Below the pieces are notes generated by a model. It saw only the letters and a program-made list of their open reading frames with translations, was not told the origin of the DNA and did no database searches. Of a DNA stretch of 64,000 nt, positions 48,584-56,166 are shown in pieces (the stretch's first letter is position 1; each line of letters opens with the position of its first letter). The position numbers were made by a program, and so were the translations under genes. Origin of the DNA: Amycolatopsis lurida. Its GTDB lineage: Bacteria; Actinomycetota; Actinomycetes; Mycobacteriales; Pseudonocardiaceae. The stretch is taken from assembly GCF_900105055.1 (NCBI RefSeq), contig NZ_FNTA01000004.1:3317501-3381500 (forward strand). Reading direction: 5' to 3'.

Positions 48584-48969
48584 TCCGGATCAACATCACC
48601 AGCGTCTTCGTCGACGACCAGGCCAAGGCGCTGGAGTTCTACACCGAAAAGCTGGGGTTCATCAAGAAACACGACGTGCCCACCGGCGACGCCCGCTGGC
48701 TCACCGTGGTCTCCCCCGCTAACCCCGACGGTGTCGAACTGCTACTGGAGCCGGACGGCCACCCCGCGGCGAAGCCGTTCAAGCAGGCACTGACCGACGA
48801 CGGCATCCCGTTCACCCAGTTCGCCGTCGACGACGTGTACGCCGAGGTCGACCGGCTCAAGGGCCTGGGCGTCGAGTTCACGCAGGACGCCGTCGACATG
48901 GGGCCCGTGGTCACCGCCGTCTTCGACGACACCTGCGGCAACCTGATCCAGCTCGCCACGATGAAGTAG
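48580..48969 (+). CDS. VOC/glyoxalase-family protein
   Basis: 129 residues from the GTG at 48580, overlapping the ArsR stop. Paired beta-alpha-beta-beta-beta modules of the VOC superfamily: INITSVFVDDQAKALEFYTEKLGF, RWLTVVSPANPDGVELLLEP, and FDDTCGNLIQLATM. Members include glyoxalases, bleomycin-binding proteins and epimerases; this small form with an ArsR partner is common in actinobacteria and has no known substrate. Confidence 0.88.
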   Translation: MIRINITSVFVDDQAKALEFYTEKLGFIKKHDVPTGDARWLTVVSPANPDGVELLLEPDGHPAAKPFKQALTDDGIPFTQFAVDDVYAEVDRLKGLGVEFTQDAVDMGPVVTAVFDDTCGNLIQLATMK

Positions 48970-48984
48970 GCCAAGACACGAAAA

Positions 48985-49017
48985 GCGGGGCTTGGTCCAC
49001 TGTGGACCAAGCCCCGC
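48985..49017. terminator. bidirectional terminator
   Basis: Arms GCGGGGCTTGGTCCAC and GTGGACCAAGCCCCGC are perfect around a single T, between two convergent VOC genes. It is flanked by AAAA on one side, which gives TTTT on the minus strand. Confidence 0.9.
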
Positions 49018-49028
49018 CGCGAATTTCC

Positions 49029-49409
49029 TTACTGCTGCACCCATTCCACGAGTTCCACGGGCACGCCGTTCGGGTCGGTGACCATAAGGAGGCGCTCTCC
49101 CCACGGCTCTTCCCGCAGCGGCAACGTGATCTCGACACCCTCTTCGCGCAGGCGCTTCTCCTCGGCTTCGAGGTCCTCGACCGTGAAGGCCACGATAACC
49201 CCGGACGCACGCTGCTGACGCAGGTTCTCCGGAAGGACCTCGATCCCCGCCCGAAGCAGGACGATGGTCATCTTCGCGGTTTCGTGCCCGAGGGAGACGA
49301 AGCCCTCCGCGGCCATCTGCTCGGTGAAGCCGAAGTGCTCGGTGAAGAAACGGCTGGATGCGGCGACGTCGTCGACGGTCAGCGAGACGGTGGAGGCAAG
49401 GACGTTCAT
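49029..49409 (-). CDS. VOC-family protein
   Basis: 126 residues from an ATG at 49409 with GGGGATAG upstream. VOC fold: LASTVSLTVDDVAASSRFFTEHFGF, KMTIVLLRAG, DLEAEEKRLREEGVEITLPLREEPWGERLLMVTDPNGVPVELVEW; the C-terminal Glu is a potential metal ligand. Divergent from a TetR regulator and probably its target. Not closely similar to the neighbouring VOC protein on the other strand. Confidence 0.88.
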   Translation of the reverse strand: MNVLASTVSLTVDDVAASSRFFTEHFGFTEQMAAEGFVSLGHETAKMTIVLLRAGIEVLPENLRQQRASGVIVAFTVEDLEAEEKRLREEGVEITLPLREEPWGERLLMVTDPNGVPVELVEWVQQ

Positions 49410-49456
49410 GGGCTATCCCCTTCGGGTCGGCGGTGGGTTTCGGAGAAGCGGGCCGG

Positions 49457-49600
49457 TCAGTACGACCGGCGGCGCGGGACGCCGATCGAGCGGCGCGCCG
49501 GCATCGAGCGGCCCGGGAACGGCTGCTGGTGACGACGGTCGTTCCGGCGGGCCTGGGCGCGGTTGGCGCCTTCGTTGCCTTGGGGGATTCGAGCGGTCAA
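49457..49600 (-). CDS. possible small Arg-rich protein
   Basis: A 47-residue frame from a TTG at 49600, with AGAAGAGG upstream. It reads ARIPQGNEGANRAQARRND and ends PGRSMPARRSIGVPRRRSY: very basic and Gln/Arg-rich, with no membrane span. It would be the first gene of the VOC transcript, 47 bases before the VOC start. The TTG start and the composition make it doubtful. It may instead be untranslated leader. Confidence 0.35.
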   Translation of the reverse strand: MTARIPQGNEGANRAQARRNDRRHQQPFPGRSMPARRSIGVPRRRSY

Positions 49601-49636
49601 GGAGCCTCTTCTCTCACTGGTCGGTAGTACGGACGT

Positions 49637-49692
49637 AAGTTTACATCCGACGCACCGTAAGTCAAGGATATTTTTACGACGGTGGTAAACTT
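49637..49692. promoter_or_regulatory. possible TetR operator half-sites and -10
   Basis: AAGTTTAC (49637-49644) and GTAAACTT (49685-49692) are exact inverted copies 40 bases apart in the TetR/VOC divergent spacer. The right copy overlaps TAAACT (49686-49691), a -10 lying six bases before the TetR start, so that mRNA is probably leaderless. Confidence 0.5.
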
Positions 49693-49697
49693 CGCTC

Positions 49698-50336
49698 ATG
49701 ACCAGCACGGATGTGGGTTTGCGCGAGCTCAAGAAGCAGGAGACACGGCAGCTGATCTCCGACCAGGCGACGCTGCTCTTCATCGAGAAGGGGTTCGAAG
49801 AGACGACGATCGCCGAGATCGCCGCGGCGGCGAGAGTCGCGAAGAAGACCGTCACGAACTACTTCGCACGCAAGGAGGACCTGGCGCTCGACCAGCACGA
49901 GGAGTTCACCAACGGGCTGGCGAACGCCGTCCGGGACCGGAAGCCGGGTGAGTCGGCGCTGGCCGCACTACGGCGCACCTTCCTGGACGCGGTGGCCGAG
50001 CACTCGCCCGTGATCGGCTTCACCGGGCCGGTTTTCGCCAAAATGGTGCTGGAGAGCCCGACCCTGACCGCCCGGCTGCGTGAACTGCACGAACTGCGGG
50101 AAGCGGCGCTCGCGGAACTGCTCGCGAGCGAGACCGGAGCCGCCCCGGACGACGTCACCCCGATCATGGCCGCCGCCGAGCTCAACGCGATCGACCGCGT
50201 CCTCTTCCGCGAGGTCCTCCGGCGCTCGCATGCCGGCGAGAGCAACGCCGAGATCGCCAAAGCGCTGACGAAGGCGACACGACGGGCTTTCGAGTTGCTG
50301 GAACCGGCGTTCGGTGACTATGCGATCCGTGAATAG
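49698..50336 (+). CDS. TetR-family regulator
   Basis: 212 residues from an ATG at 49698. N-terminal TetR HTH: ETRQLISDQATLLFIEKGFEETTIAEIAAAA, KKTVTNYFARKEDLAL. The C-terminal ligand/dimer domain is helical and unassigned. Divergent from the VOC gene with shared GTAAACTT half-sites, so autoregulation and VOC control are likely. Confidence 0.92.
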   Translation: MTSTDVGLRELKKQETRQLISDQATLLFIEKGFEETTIAEIAAAARVAKKTVTNYFARKEDLALDQHEEFTNGLANAVRDRKPGESALAALRRTFLDAVAEHSPVIGFTGPVFAKMVLESPTLTARLRELHELREAALAELLASETGAAPDDVTPIMAAAELNAIDRVLFREVLRRSHAGESNAEIAKALTKATRRAFELLEPAFGDYAIRE

Positions 50337-50345
50337 CCCTGGGTT

Positions 50346-50368
50346 TTGTCGGTGGTTCACGCTAGGTT
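50346..50368 (+). promoter_or_regulatory. PafBC-type (LexA-independent) DNA-damage promoter
   Basis: TTGTCGGTG, eight bases, TAGGTT. This is an exact match to the RecA-NDp/PafBC motif TTGTCRGTG-N8-TANNNT. The -10 ends seven bases before the ATG at 50376, so the mRNA is leaderless. Confidence 0.85.
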
Positions 50369-50375
50369 CCGCCTC

Positions 50376-51590
50376 ATGTCTGAGGGGACCTTGCTGGACG
50401 TCGTCTATTGCGAAGGCTGGGATCCGGCCGCCGGCGCGGTGATCGGAAGACTCTCGTCCGGCACCGCGCGCGGGCGCGACGCCGCCGGAGAGCAGTACGC
50501 CGTCGCCTTGGTACGTCCTGGCACCGAGGTGCCGCTGGTGCTCCTCGAAATCGCGTGGAAGCACTGCTTCGCCCGCACGGTGCAGTTCGACGAGTCGGGC
50601 AGGCGCAGGGGTTTCTTCGAGTTCCGGGTATTGGAGGACGGCGCGCTGTTCCTCATGAAGGTCGAGCAGTGGACCTACCGGTTCGACGACCAGGAGGAGT
50701 TCGACAAGAAGAGCGCCGGCCATCTGGAGATGTCCTTCGGCCCGGACGGCAAGGGATGGATACATCAGGCGCCTCAGGGTTACGGCGGCGGCTCCAGCAG
50801 TGGCCAGGTGAGCAAGCAGGTGTCGGAGCTGACGATGCCGAAGCCCGCCTTCGGTGACTGGGAGCCTCTCGCGAATTCGGGGCCGTTGACCCTCCGGACC
50901 CCGGACGCGCCCGACGCCGATCCGTCGCTGCCGGTCGACGAACGTCCTTGGCGGCCGTCGGTTCCGCTGCGCCCTTCCGGCATTGACGAGATGTTCACCG
51001 CGGGCACGCGCTACTCGCTGAACGGCGACCACCGCCTCGTCGAGGTCGAACTCCAAGACGCCGGGAAGCTCCGCATGCCCAGCGGCAGGCTCGTGGCGGC
51101 GGACCCGGCGTTCCTGGACGCGGACGCGGAGTACTTCACGGTCACCGTGCCGCCCGGTGAGTACCAGGTCGAAGTCTCCGTGATCCGGTTCGTGGACGAG
51201 CCGGCCCACGAACGGGTCGCGGCCGCCAAACTCGTCGTCGCCGATATTCCCGTCGCCACCTGGGAAACCGCGCTCTGGCCCGGGCAGAACGCGCTTTTCC
51301 TCGGGGACGGGGAGTTCTACGGCTACGGCGTGGACAGCGGCACGGGCTGCTTCGCCGACGCGGCCGCCCTTCCCGAGGAAATGGGCGACGAACTCCTGGA
51401 GAAATTCGAGGAGGTGGACCCGTACATCGATGTCACTCCGGACGGAGCCGAGGGCAACATCATCGCGTTCACCACCGGCTGGGGCGACGGCAGCTATCCG
51501 ACCTGGATCGGCCGGGCGGCCGACGGGACGCCGGTCTGCTTCGTCACCGACATGCTGGTCCTCAACCGCGCCCGGATGATGGCGTCATGA
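50376..51590 (+). CDS. DUF4241 protein
   Basis: 404 residues from the ATG at 50376, the point where transcription should begin; an upstream ATG at 50346 lies inside the promoter. The C-terminal half matches DUF4241: PPGEYQVEVSVIRF, RVAAAKLVV, YGVDSGTGCFADAAA, and TGWGDGSYPTWIGRAADG. The N-terminal half (about 1-190) is a separate beta-rich domain that I do not recognise. DUF4241 is related to the immunity-protein-like SUKH/YwqJ world, but no function is proven. Start/stop overlap (ATGA) with the next gene. The promoter suggests DNA-damage induction. Confidence 0.82.
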   Translation: MSEGTLLDVVYCEGWDPAAGAVIGRLSSGTARGRDAAGEQYAVALVRPGTEVPLVLLEIAWKHCFARTVQFDESGRRRGFFEFRVLEDGALFLMKVEQWTYRFDDQEEFDKKSAGHLEMSFGPDGKGWIHQAPQGYGGGSSSGQVSKQVSELTMPKPAFGDWEPLANSGPLTLRTPDAPDADPSLPVDERPWRPSVPLRPSGIDEMFTAGTRYSLNGDHRLVEVELQDAGKLRMPSGRLVAADPAFLDADAEYFTVTVPPGEYQVEVSVIRFVDEPAHERVAAAKLVVADIPVATWETALWPGQNALFLGDGEFYGYGVDSGTGCFADAAALPEEMGDELLEKFEEVDPYIDVTPDGAEGNIIAFTTGWGDGSYPTWIGRAADGTPVCFVTDMLVLNRARMMAS

Positions 51591-52009
51591 CCTTTACAGA
51601 CGATGAGATCGCATACCTGCGCTCGCAGCCTTTAGCCCGCTTCGCGACCCTCTCCGAGGACGGCGAACAGCCTGATGTCGTCCCGCTGGCGTTCGAATTC
51701 GACGGCACGCATTTCTGGGTCGGCGGAGTGGGCGCCTCGGTCCTCGCGACCCGGAAGTTCCGCAACATCCGGGCGGGGCGGAGCAAAGTCGCCCTGGTCA
51801 TCGACGACATGGTCTCCTTCGATCCGTTCGTCGCCCGCGGTATCCGCGTCTACGGCGAGGCCGACGAGCCGATCGAACGAGTGGGAGCGGTCGGCCCGGG
51901 CATCTACGCGCGCGTGACGCCGAAGGTGTCGTGGAGCTGGAACATGGCGGGCGAACCCGCGGGCGAGACGTGGTACCCGTCGAGGCGAGTGGTGCACGGC
52001 GAGGCGTGA
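51587..52009 (+). CDS. PPOX-class F420-dependent oxidoreductase
   Basis: 140 residues from the ATG at 51587 (ATGA overlap). A split-barrel flavin/F420-binding fold: LARFATLSEDGEQPDVVPLAFEFDG, GASVLATRKFRNIRAGRSKVALVIDD, GIRVYGEADE. This family (TIGR03618/4023-like) uses coenzyme F420 to reduce small molecules. Being co-translated with DUF4241, it should share the same damage-responsive promoter. Confidence 0.88.
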   Translation: MTFTDDEIAYLRSQPLARFATLSEDGEQPDVVPLAFEFDGTHFWVGGVGASVLATRKFRNIRAGRSKVALVIDDMVSFDPFVARGIRVYGEADEPIERVGAVGPGIYARVTPKVSWSWNMAGEPAGETWYPSRRVVHGEA

Positions 52010-52018
52010 CGCGCCGTT

Positions 52019-52041
52019 TTGTCGGTGGGCGGCGGTACGGT
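52019..52041 (+). promoter_or_regulatory. second PafBC-type DNA-damage promoter
   Basis: TTGTCGGTG, eight bases, TACGGT, again matching TTGTCRGTG-N8-TANNNT. Seven bases separate it from the ATG at 52049. Its spacing is identical to the copy at 50346. Confidence 0.85.
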
Positions 52042-52048
52042 CTGGTCC

Positions 52049-52618
52049 ATGCGGGAGCTGATCGTCACCGAAAACTGCACGATCGACGGCGTCATCGAAC
52101 TGACGGGCGACTGGTTCAGCCCTGGCGACACGGATCCGGACGTGGACCGGTCGGACGTCCTGGCCGTGCTCGAAGAACAACGTGAGAACTCCGACGCGCT
52201 CCTCCTCGGACGCGTCACCTTCGAAGACATGCGCGGCTACTGGCCGAAGCAAACCGAAGACACGACGGGAATCTCCGCCTACCTCGACTCAGTGGACAGG
52301 TACGTGGTCTCGAGCACGCTGACGGAGCCGGCATGGCAGAACACGACGGTGCTCTCCGGTGAGGTGCGTTCGGAGATCGAGAAGCTGAAGGGCGCCGAAG
52401 GCAAGGACATCGTGACGACCGGCAGCATCTCGCTGGTGCGGGCGCTCATCGCCGAGGGACTGGTCGACGAGTACCGGCTTTTCGTCTATCCCGTCGTGGC
52501 CGGTGAAGGCCGCAGGTTGTTCGAGGGTGTTACCGGCGTTCCGAAGCTTCGCCTGGCGGAGGAGCGGACGTTCGCGTCGGGGATCGTGCTGCTGCGCTAT
52601 CGGGCCGCGTCGCGCTGA
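52049..52618 (+). CDS. dihydrofolate reductase/RibD C-terminal family protein
   Basis: 189 residues from the ATG at 52049, which coincides with the predicted transcription start. DHFR-like fold: LIVTENCTIDGVIELTGDWF, ALLLGRVTFEDMRGYWPKQ, DIVTTGSISLVRALIAEGLVDEYRLFVYPVVAGEGRRLF. The RibD C-domain family reduces pyrimidine or pteridine-like substrates with NADPH; this subgroup is uncharacterised. Its damage-type promoter may tie it to nucleotide metabolism after DNA damage. Confidence 0.9.
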   Translation: MRELIVTENCTIDGVIELTGDWFSPGDTDPDVDRSDVLAVLEEQRENSDALLLGRVTFEDMRGYWPKQTEDTTGISAYLDSVDRYVVSSTLTEPAWQNTTVLSGEVRSEIEKLKGAEGKDIVTTGSISLVRALIAEGLVDEYRLFVYPVVAGEGRRLFEGVTGVPKLRLAEERTFASGIVLLRYRAASR

Positions 52619-52672
52619 CGCCACCGAAAACGGGATGAGAAGCGCACGGTCGCGGGCGTAGCGTCGGCGACC

Positions 52673-53437
52673 GTGATCAGTGAGACGGACACGGGAGACG
52701 ACCCGGCGGACGGCTGGTTCCCCGAGAGTGTGGCCGCGGGCTATGACGCGCCAGGCGGCGCGAACGCGCCCGAAGTGGTGACGCCCGCGGTGGACGTCCT
52801 CGAAGACTTGGCCGACGGTCCGGTGCTCGAGTTCGCCGCCGGGACCGGACGGATCGCGATCCCGCTGGCGGCACGCGGTGTACCGGTGAGCGGTCTCGAA
52901 CTGAGCCGGGCGATGGCGGACCGGATCGCGGGCAAGCCGGGCGGCGACGCGGTCGAGGTCACGATCGGCGACATGACGAAAACCCGGGTGCCGGGCGAAT
53001 TTTCGCTGGTGTACCTGGTCTACAACACGATCAGCAACGTGACCACCCAGGACGGCCAGGTCGACGTCTTCCGCAACGCGGCCACGCACCTGCGGCCGGG
53101 CGGGCTGTTCCTCATCGAGGTCGGCCTGCCGGAGCTGCGCCGCTTGCCGCCCGGTCAGGACATCGTCCCGTTCGCGATGGCGCCCGGCTACGTCGGGTTC
53201 GACCAGTACGACGTCGTCAGGCAGGAGTTCACTTCGAACCACGTCACGGTGTCACCGGAGGGAGAGGGGCGGTTCCGCCGCATTCCCTTCCGGTACGCGT
53301 GGCCCGCCGAAATGGACCTCATGGCGCGCATCGCCGGAATGCGCCTGAAGTACCGCTGGGCGGACTGGGACCGTTCGGAACTCACCGCCGAGAGCACCAA
53401 GCACGTGTCCGTGTGGGAGCGCGCCGTTCCGTCGTGA
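52673..53437 (+). CDS. class I SAM-dependent methyltransferase
   Basis: 254 residues from a GTG at 52673. Motif I VLEFAAGTGRIAIPLA, post-I SGLELSRAMADRI, and a motif IV-like YLVYNTISNVTTQDGQVDVFRNAATHLRPGGLFLIEVG. The substrate is unknown. The gene's last 56 bases overlap the end of the convergent MFS gene on the other strand. Confidence 0.88.
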   Translation: MISETDTGDDPADGWFPESVAAGYDAPGGANAPEVVTPAVDVLEDLADGPVLEFAAGTGRIAIPLAARGVPVSGLELSRAMADRIAGKPGGDAVEVTIGDMTKTRVPGEFSLVYLVYNTISNVTTQDGQVDVFRNAATHLRPGGLFLIEVGLPELRRLPPGQDIVPFAMAPGYVGFDQYDVVRQEFTSNHVTVSPEGEGRFRRIPFRYAWPAEMDLMARIAGMRLKYRWADWDRSELTAESTKHVSVWERAVPS

Positions 53438-54773
53438 TGATGACCGCGCTGACGACGAGCAACGGCAGCGCCCACAGAGCCGTCGTGAGATAGCCGTCCC
53501 GGGTGGGGAACAGCGCGCCGTCCGGAGTGGCGGCGCCGAGCAGCAACCCGGCGAGGGCGCTGCCCACGGCCATGCCGATACTGCGGGCGATCTGGTTGAT
53601 CGAGAGCACACTGGCCGTTTCCCCTTGCGGCACACCGACGAGCACGAGTTCGGGCATCACCGCGAAGATGCCGCCGGCGGCGAATCCGAGCAGGGCGATC
53701 GCGGCGAGGACGAGAACGAACGACCGACTGCCGACGGCGAACAACAGCGCGCCTGCCACGGCGAACAGGGTCGAGACCAGGTACCTCCACCGCCCGTTGA
53801 CGCGCGGAATCGCTTTCCCCGCGACGAATCCGAACAATGAGAACGGGATCAGCGCCGCGCCCGCGGCGACACCGGGGAGCGCGAATCCGTACTGGGCGTC
53901 CGCAGGCGTCTGCACGTAGCGGGTGAAGAGACTGAACAGGAGGTACAAACCCGCCCCGGCCACGAGAATCGCCAGGTTCGCGCGGAGGACGGAGCCTTGG
54001 CCGAGCAGCCGAAGGTCGACCAACGGCTCCGTCGTGCGCAGCTCGATGAACGCCCACACGGCCAGGAGCGCGGCGGTACCGGCGAGGAGACCACCGGCCT
54101 GCCACGTCGTCGCCCACAGGGAGGGCACGGCGATGAGCAGGAGGGCCCCGAGCGTGCCGAGAGCGAGGAGCAGCGCGCCGGGGACATCGATCCGGGGCGG
54201 TTCACCAGGCGCTTCGACAGGCAGCATCCGCCAGGCGATGAGGAACGCGACGGCCGAGAGGAGGAAGCCGAATCCGTACGCGACGCGCAGCCCCGCGAGC
54301 TGATCGAGGAGGCTGACCACCGGGTAGCCGACTCCGATGCCGACGGTCGACGCGACCGACAGCGCGGCGATCGTCGAGGTCGAGCGCTCGGGCGGCAGGT
54401 GCGCGCGGGCGACGCTCATCAACAGCGCCCCGGCCGCGACCCCGAGCCCCTGCAGGCCGCGGCCGATCACCAACGCCATGTACGGAAGCGGGAGCACCGT
54501 CAGCAATCCGCCGGCCATGACCAGGGCCAGGGTGACCAGGATCGTGGTGCGGCGGTACGGGCCGCCGCCGAGCCTGCCCAGGACCGGGCCCGCGATCGCG
54601 CCGCTGAACAACGTCACCGTCAACGTCCACTGCGCCGCGTCGAGGGACACGTGCAGCCCGGTGGCGACCGGGGTGATCAGCGGCGCCCCGACGCTGCCGA
54701 TCACGGCCCCCGCCAACGCCGTGCACACGAGTGCGGCGCTCAGCCGTCCGTCGTGCCGGACGGGGGCACTCAT
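53382..54773 (-). CDS. MFS transporter (drug-efflux type)
   Basis: 463 residues from the ATG at 54773, overlapping the tetR stop (ATGA). About 14 hydrophobic segments, with MFS motifs: GRLGGGPYRRTT (motif A), RGLQGLGVAAGALL (motif C-like), and SINQIARSIGMAVG. DHA2-like. Coupled to a TetR repressor, so it is probably an inducible exporter. Convergent with the methyltransferase gene, whose end it overlaps. Confidence 0.92.
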   Translation of the reverse strand: MSAPVRHDGRLSAALVCTALAGAVIGSVGAPLITPVATGLHVSLDAAQWTLTVTLFSGAIAGPVLGRLGGGPYRRTTILVTLALVMAGGLLTVLPLPYMALVIGRGLQGLGVAAGALLMSVARAHLPPERSTSTIAALSVASTVGIGVGYPVVSLLDQLAGLRVAYGFGFLLSAVAFLIAWRMLPVEAPGEPPRIDVPGALLLALGTLGALLLIAVPSLWATTWQAGGLLAGTAALLAVWAFIELRTTEPLVDLRLLGQGSVLRANLAILVAGAGLYLLFSLFTRYVQTPADAQYGFALPGVAAGAALIPFSLFGFVAGKAIPRVNGRWRYLVSTLFAVAGALLFAVGSRSFVLVLAAIALLGFAAGGIFAVMPELVLVGVPQGETASVLSINQIARSIGMAVGSALAGLLLGAATPDGALFPTRDGYLTTALWALPLLVVSAVIITTERRAPTRTRAWCSRR

Positions 54774-55342
54774 CGGTTCGTCTCGGTGGTGACGTGTGTG
54801 AACAGGCCCGGCTGGATCCGGGTGCGAACCCCCTCGGCCCAGACCGCGTCGACCTGCCCGACGTCCATCGCGGCGCCGGCGTTCAGCAGCATCCCGAAGG
54901 CGAGGAACGTCTTCACGGTCACCGGGTCGAGCCCGGTGCCGTGCTCGGCCGTGTCCCACATCCGCGCGAAACACGACCGCACCACGTCACGTACCTCCGG
55001 GTCTCCGCACGCGGCGAAGCCCTGAAGCTGCAACAACAATCCAGTCCGATCGGCCAGCAGATCGAAGTATTGGGCACCCATCGCCGAAAGCGCGCCGAGG
55101 CCGGTCTCCCCTTCGCCCGCGTCTCGCATCGCGTCGCTGAGCCGCTCGAAAGCGGCCTGGACCAGCTCCAGGAACAGGGCCTTCTTCGTCCCGAACATCC
55201 GGAAGACGTACGCCTGCGTGATCCCCGCCGTCTTCGCGATCGCTTCCGTCGACGCCCCGTGCAGCCCGTGCCGCGCGAACTCCTCCGCGGCGATGGCCAG
55301 CACCTGGGCACGTCGTTCGGGTCCGCTCATCCGTACCGTCAT
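54770..55342 (-). CDS. TetR-family repressor
   Basis: 190 residues from the ATG at 55342. TetR HTH: RRAQVLAIAAEEFARHGLHGASTEAIAKTAG, TQAYVFRMFGTKKALF. The C-terminal domain is helical with an FxxFAACGD segment. It is the first gene of the operon with the MFS exporter; a palindromic operator covers the promoter. Expected to derepress both genes when a ligand binds. Confidence 0.92.
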   Translation of the reverse strand: MTVRMSGPERRAQVLAIAAEEFARHGLHGASTEAIAKTAGITQAYVFRMFGTKKALFLELVQAAFERLSDAMRDAGEGETGLGALSAMGAQYFDLLADRTGLLLQLQGFAACGDPEVRDVVRSCFARMWDTAEHGTGLDPVTVKTFLAFGMLLNAGAAMDVGQVDAVWAEGVRTRIQPGLFTHVTTETNR

Positions 55343-55348
55343 AGCCCG

Positions 55349-55377
55349 AAGTTACTGGTTACTAACCACTAACCAAA
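55349..55377 (-). promoter_or_regulatory. TetR operator overlapping a leaderless promoter
   Basis: TTACTGGTTA and TAACCACTAA (55352-55372) form a 10-bp inverted repeat with one mismatch around a single C. On the minus strand TTGGTT (55377-55372), 17 bases and TAACTT (55354-55349) look like -35 and -10, six bases before the ATG at 55342. Confidence 0.8.
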
Positions 55378-55515
55378 GGTGTCTTGCGCTACAGCCTTCG
55401 GCACATCGATCGGAAACCCTGAACGCGATGATCCGGATGGCCAGTCGGGACGGCGGCGAGCTTCGGGGCCCACTCGGCGAGGGCAGCCGCGAGGGCCCGC
55501 GAAGCCGCACACAAC

Positions 55516-55558
55516 GAAAGCGGCCCCTGGCCTGGTTTCCCAGTTCAGGAGCCGCTTC
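55516..55558 (-). terminator. tRNA-Tyr terminator hairpin
   Basis: An imperfect GC-rich hairpin (GAAGCGGCTCCTG and CAGGGGCCGCTTTC as outer arms on the minus strand), followed by T-rich CTTTCGTTGTG, five bases past the 3' end of the tRNA fragment. It marks the chromosomal side of the junction. Confidence 0.7.
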
Positions 55559-55562
55559 GGTG

Positions 55563-55612
55563 TGGCGAGTGAGGGATTCGAACCCCCGAAGGCTGTGCCG
55601 TCTGATTTACAG
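55563..55612 (-). repeat. attachment site: 3' fragment of tRNA-Tyr
   Basis: On the minus strand this reads CTGTAAATCAGACGG (anticodon loop, GTA), a long variable arm CGGC-ACA-GCC, GGGGGTTCGAATCCCTC (T arm) and ACTCGCCA (acceptor and discriminator). The 5' half of the gene is missing: upstream of the anticodon loop the sequence is unrelated. Class II structure and GTA indicate tRNA-Tyr. A tRNA 3' fragment with its own terminator is the usual scar of site-specific integration. Confidence 0.85.
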
Positions 55613-55670
55613 GGAAACGACCGCGGCGCCATGACCTGCGTGTTTGCCAAATTGCGCCCCCGTGCGCCCG

Positions 55671-56006
55671 TCATGCGCCCGTGGCGGGATCACCAGCCCC
55701 CCGCCCTTGTCCTCCGTGCCGCGGCCTCAGCGCGTCCGACAAGATCCACTGGCGGTGCCAGGTGGCGCCTTCGCCGGGAGTTCCGAGGGGATAGGCGACC
55801 CATCCGACCCAGTGCCCGGTGACCGTGACCCCCCACCTGTTTAGCGTTCCGGGGACAGTTCCGGTGAGGTCGAGCCCACCTGGAAGCGTTGCTCGGGGGG
55901 CGCCGATCGGGAAAACCTGACGCAGGTCAACCCATACAGGCTGAGGCGGTTCAACCGTGCGCAGGTACGCCGCACCCTGGGGCCTCAAGCCATCGCGATC
56001 GACCAT
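55671..56006 (-). CDS. small conserved hypothetical protein of mobile elements
   Basis: 111 residues from an ATG at 56006 without a clear ribosome binding site; an internal start is possible. Reads PVWVDLRQVFPIGAPRATL, LTGTVPGTLNRWGVTVTGHW, WVGWVAYPLGTPGEGATW and HRQWILSDALRPR. This is a small beta-rich domain of a kind repeatedly found in actinomycete plasmids and integrated elements; function unknown. Immediately inside the element's left end, on the opposite strand to the cargo. Confidence 0.6.
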   Translation of the reverse strand: MVDRDGLRPQGAAYLRTVEPPQPVWVDLRQVFPIGAPRATLPGGLDLTGTVPGTLNRWGVTVTGHWVGWVAYPLGTPGEGATWHRQWILSDALRPRHGGQGRGAGDPATGA

Positions 56007-56131
56007 AGGTTCGAGTATGCGCCTTGACGACGGGCAGACATACCCCCGCCTTCGACCTGCGGAAACCCGCCTTCAATCACGGATACGATCAAGTTCGTCA
56101 CGTAGCGCAAATGCGTCAACTGAGTGACCCT

Positions 56132-56160
56132 GTGACAATCGAGAGCTTAACTCCGATACT
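56132..56160 (+). promoter_or_regulatory. promoter of the ImmA/DUF4411 pair
   Basis: GTGACA (56132-56137), a 17-base spacer and GATACT (56155-56160). The expected start of transcription is about 56167, the GTG start codon, so the mRNA may be leaderless despite a GGAGGT just upstream. Confidence 0.6.
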
Positions 56161-56166
56161 GGAGGT

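Noticed and set aside
55835..55850. CCTGTTTAGCG as a further palindrome copy inside the element
   Set aside because: Only one arm is present and there is no GCTAAA partner; it probably occurs by chance within the hypothetical gene.
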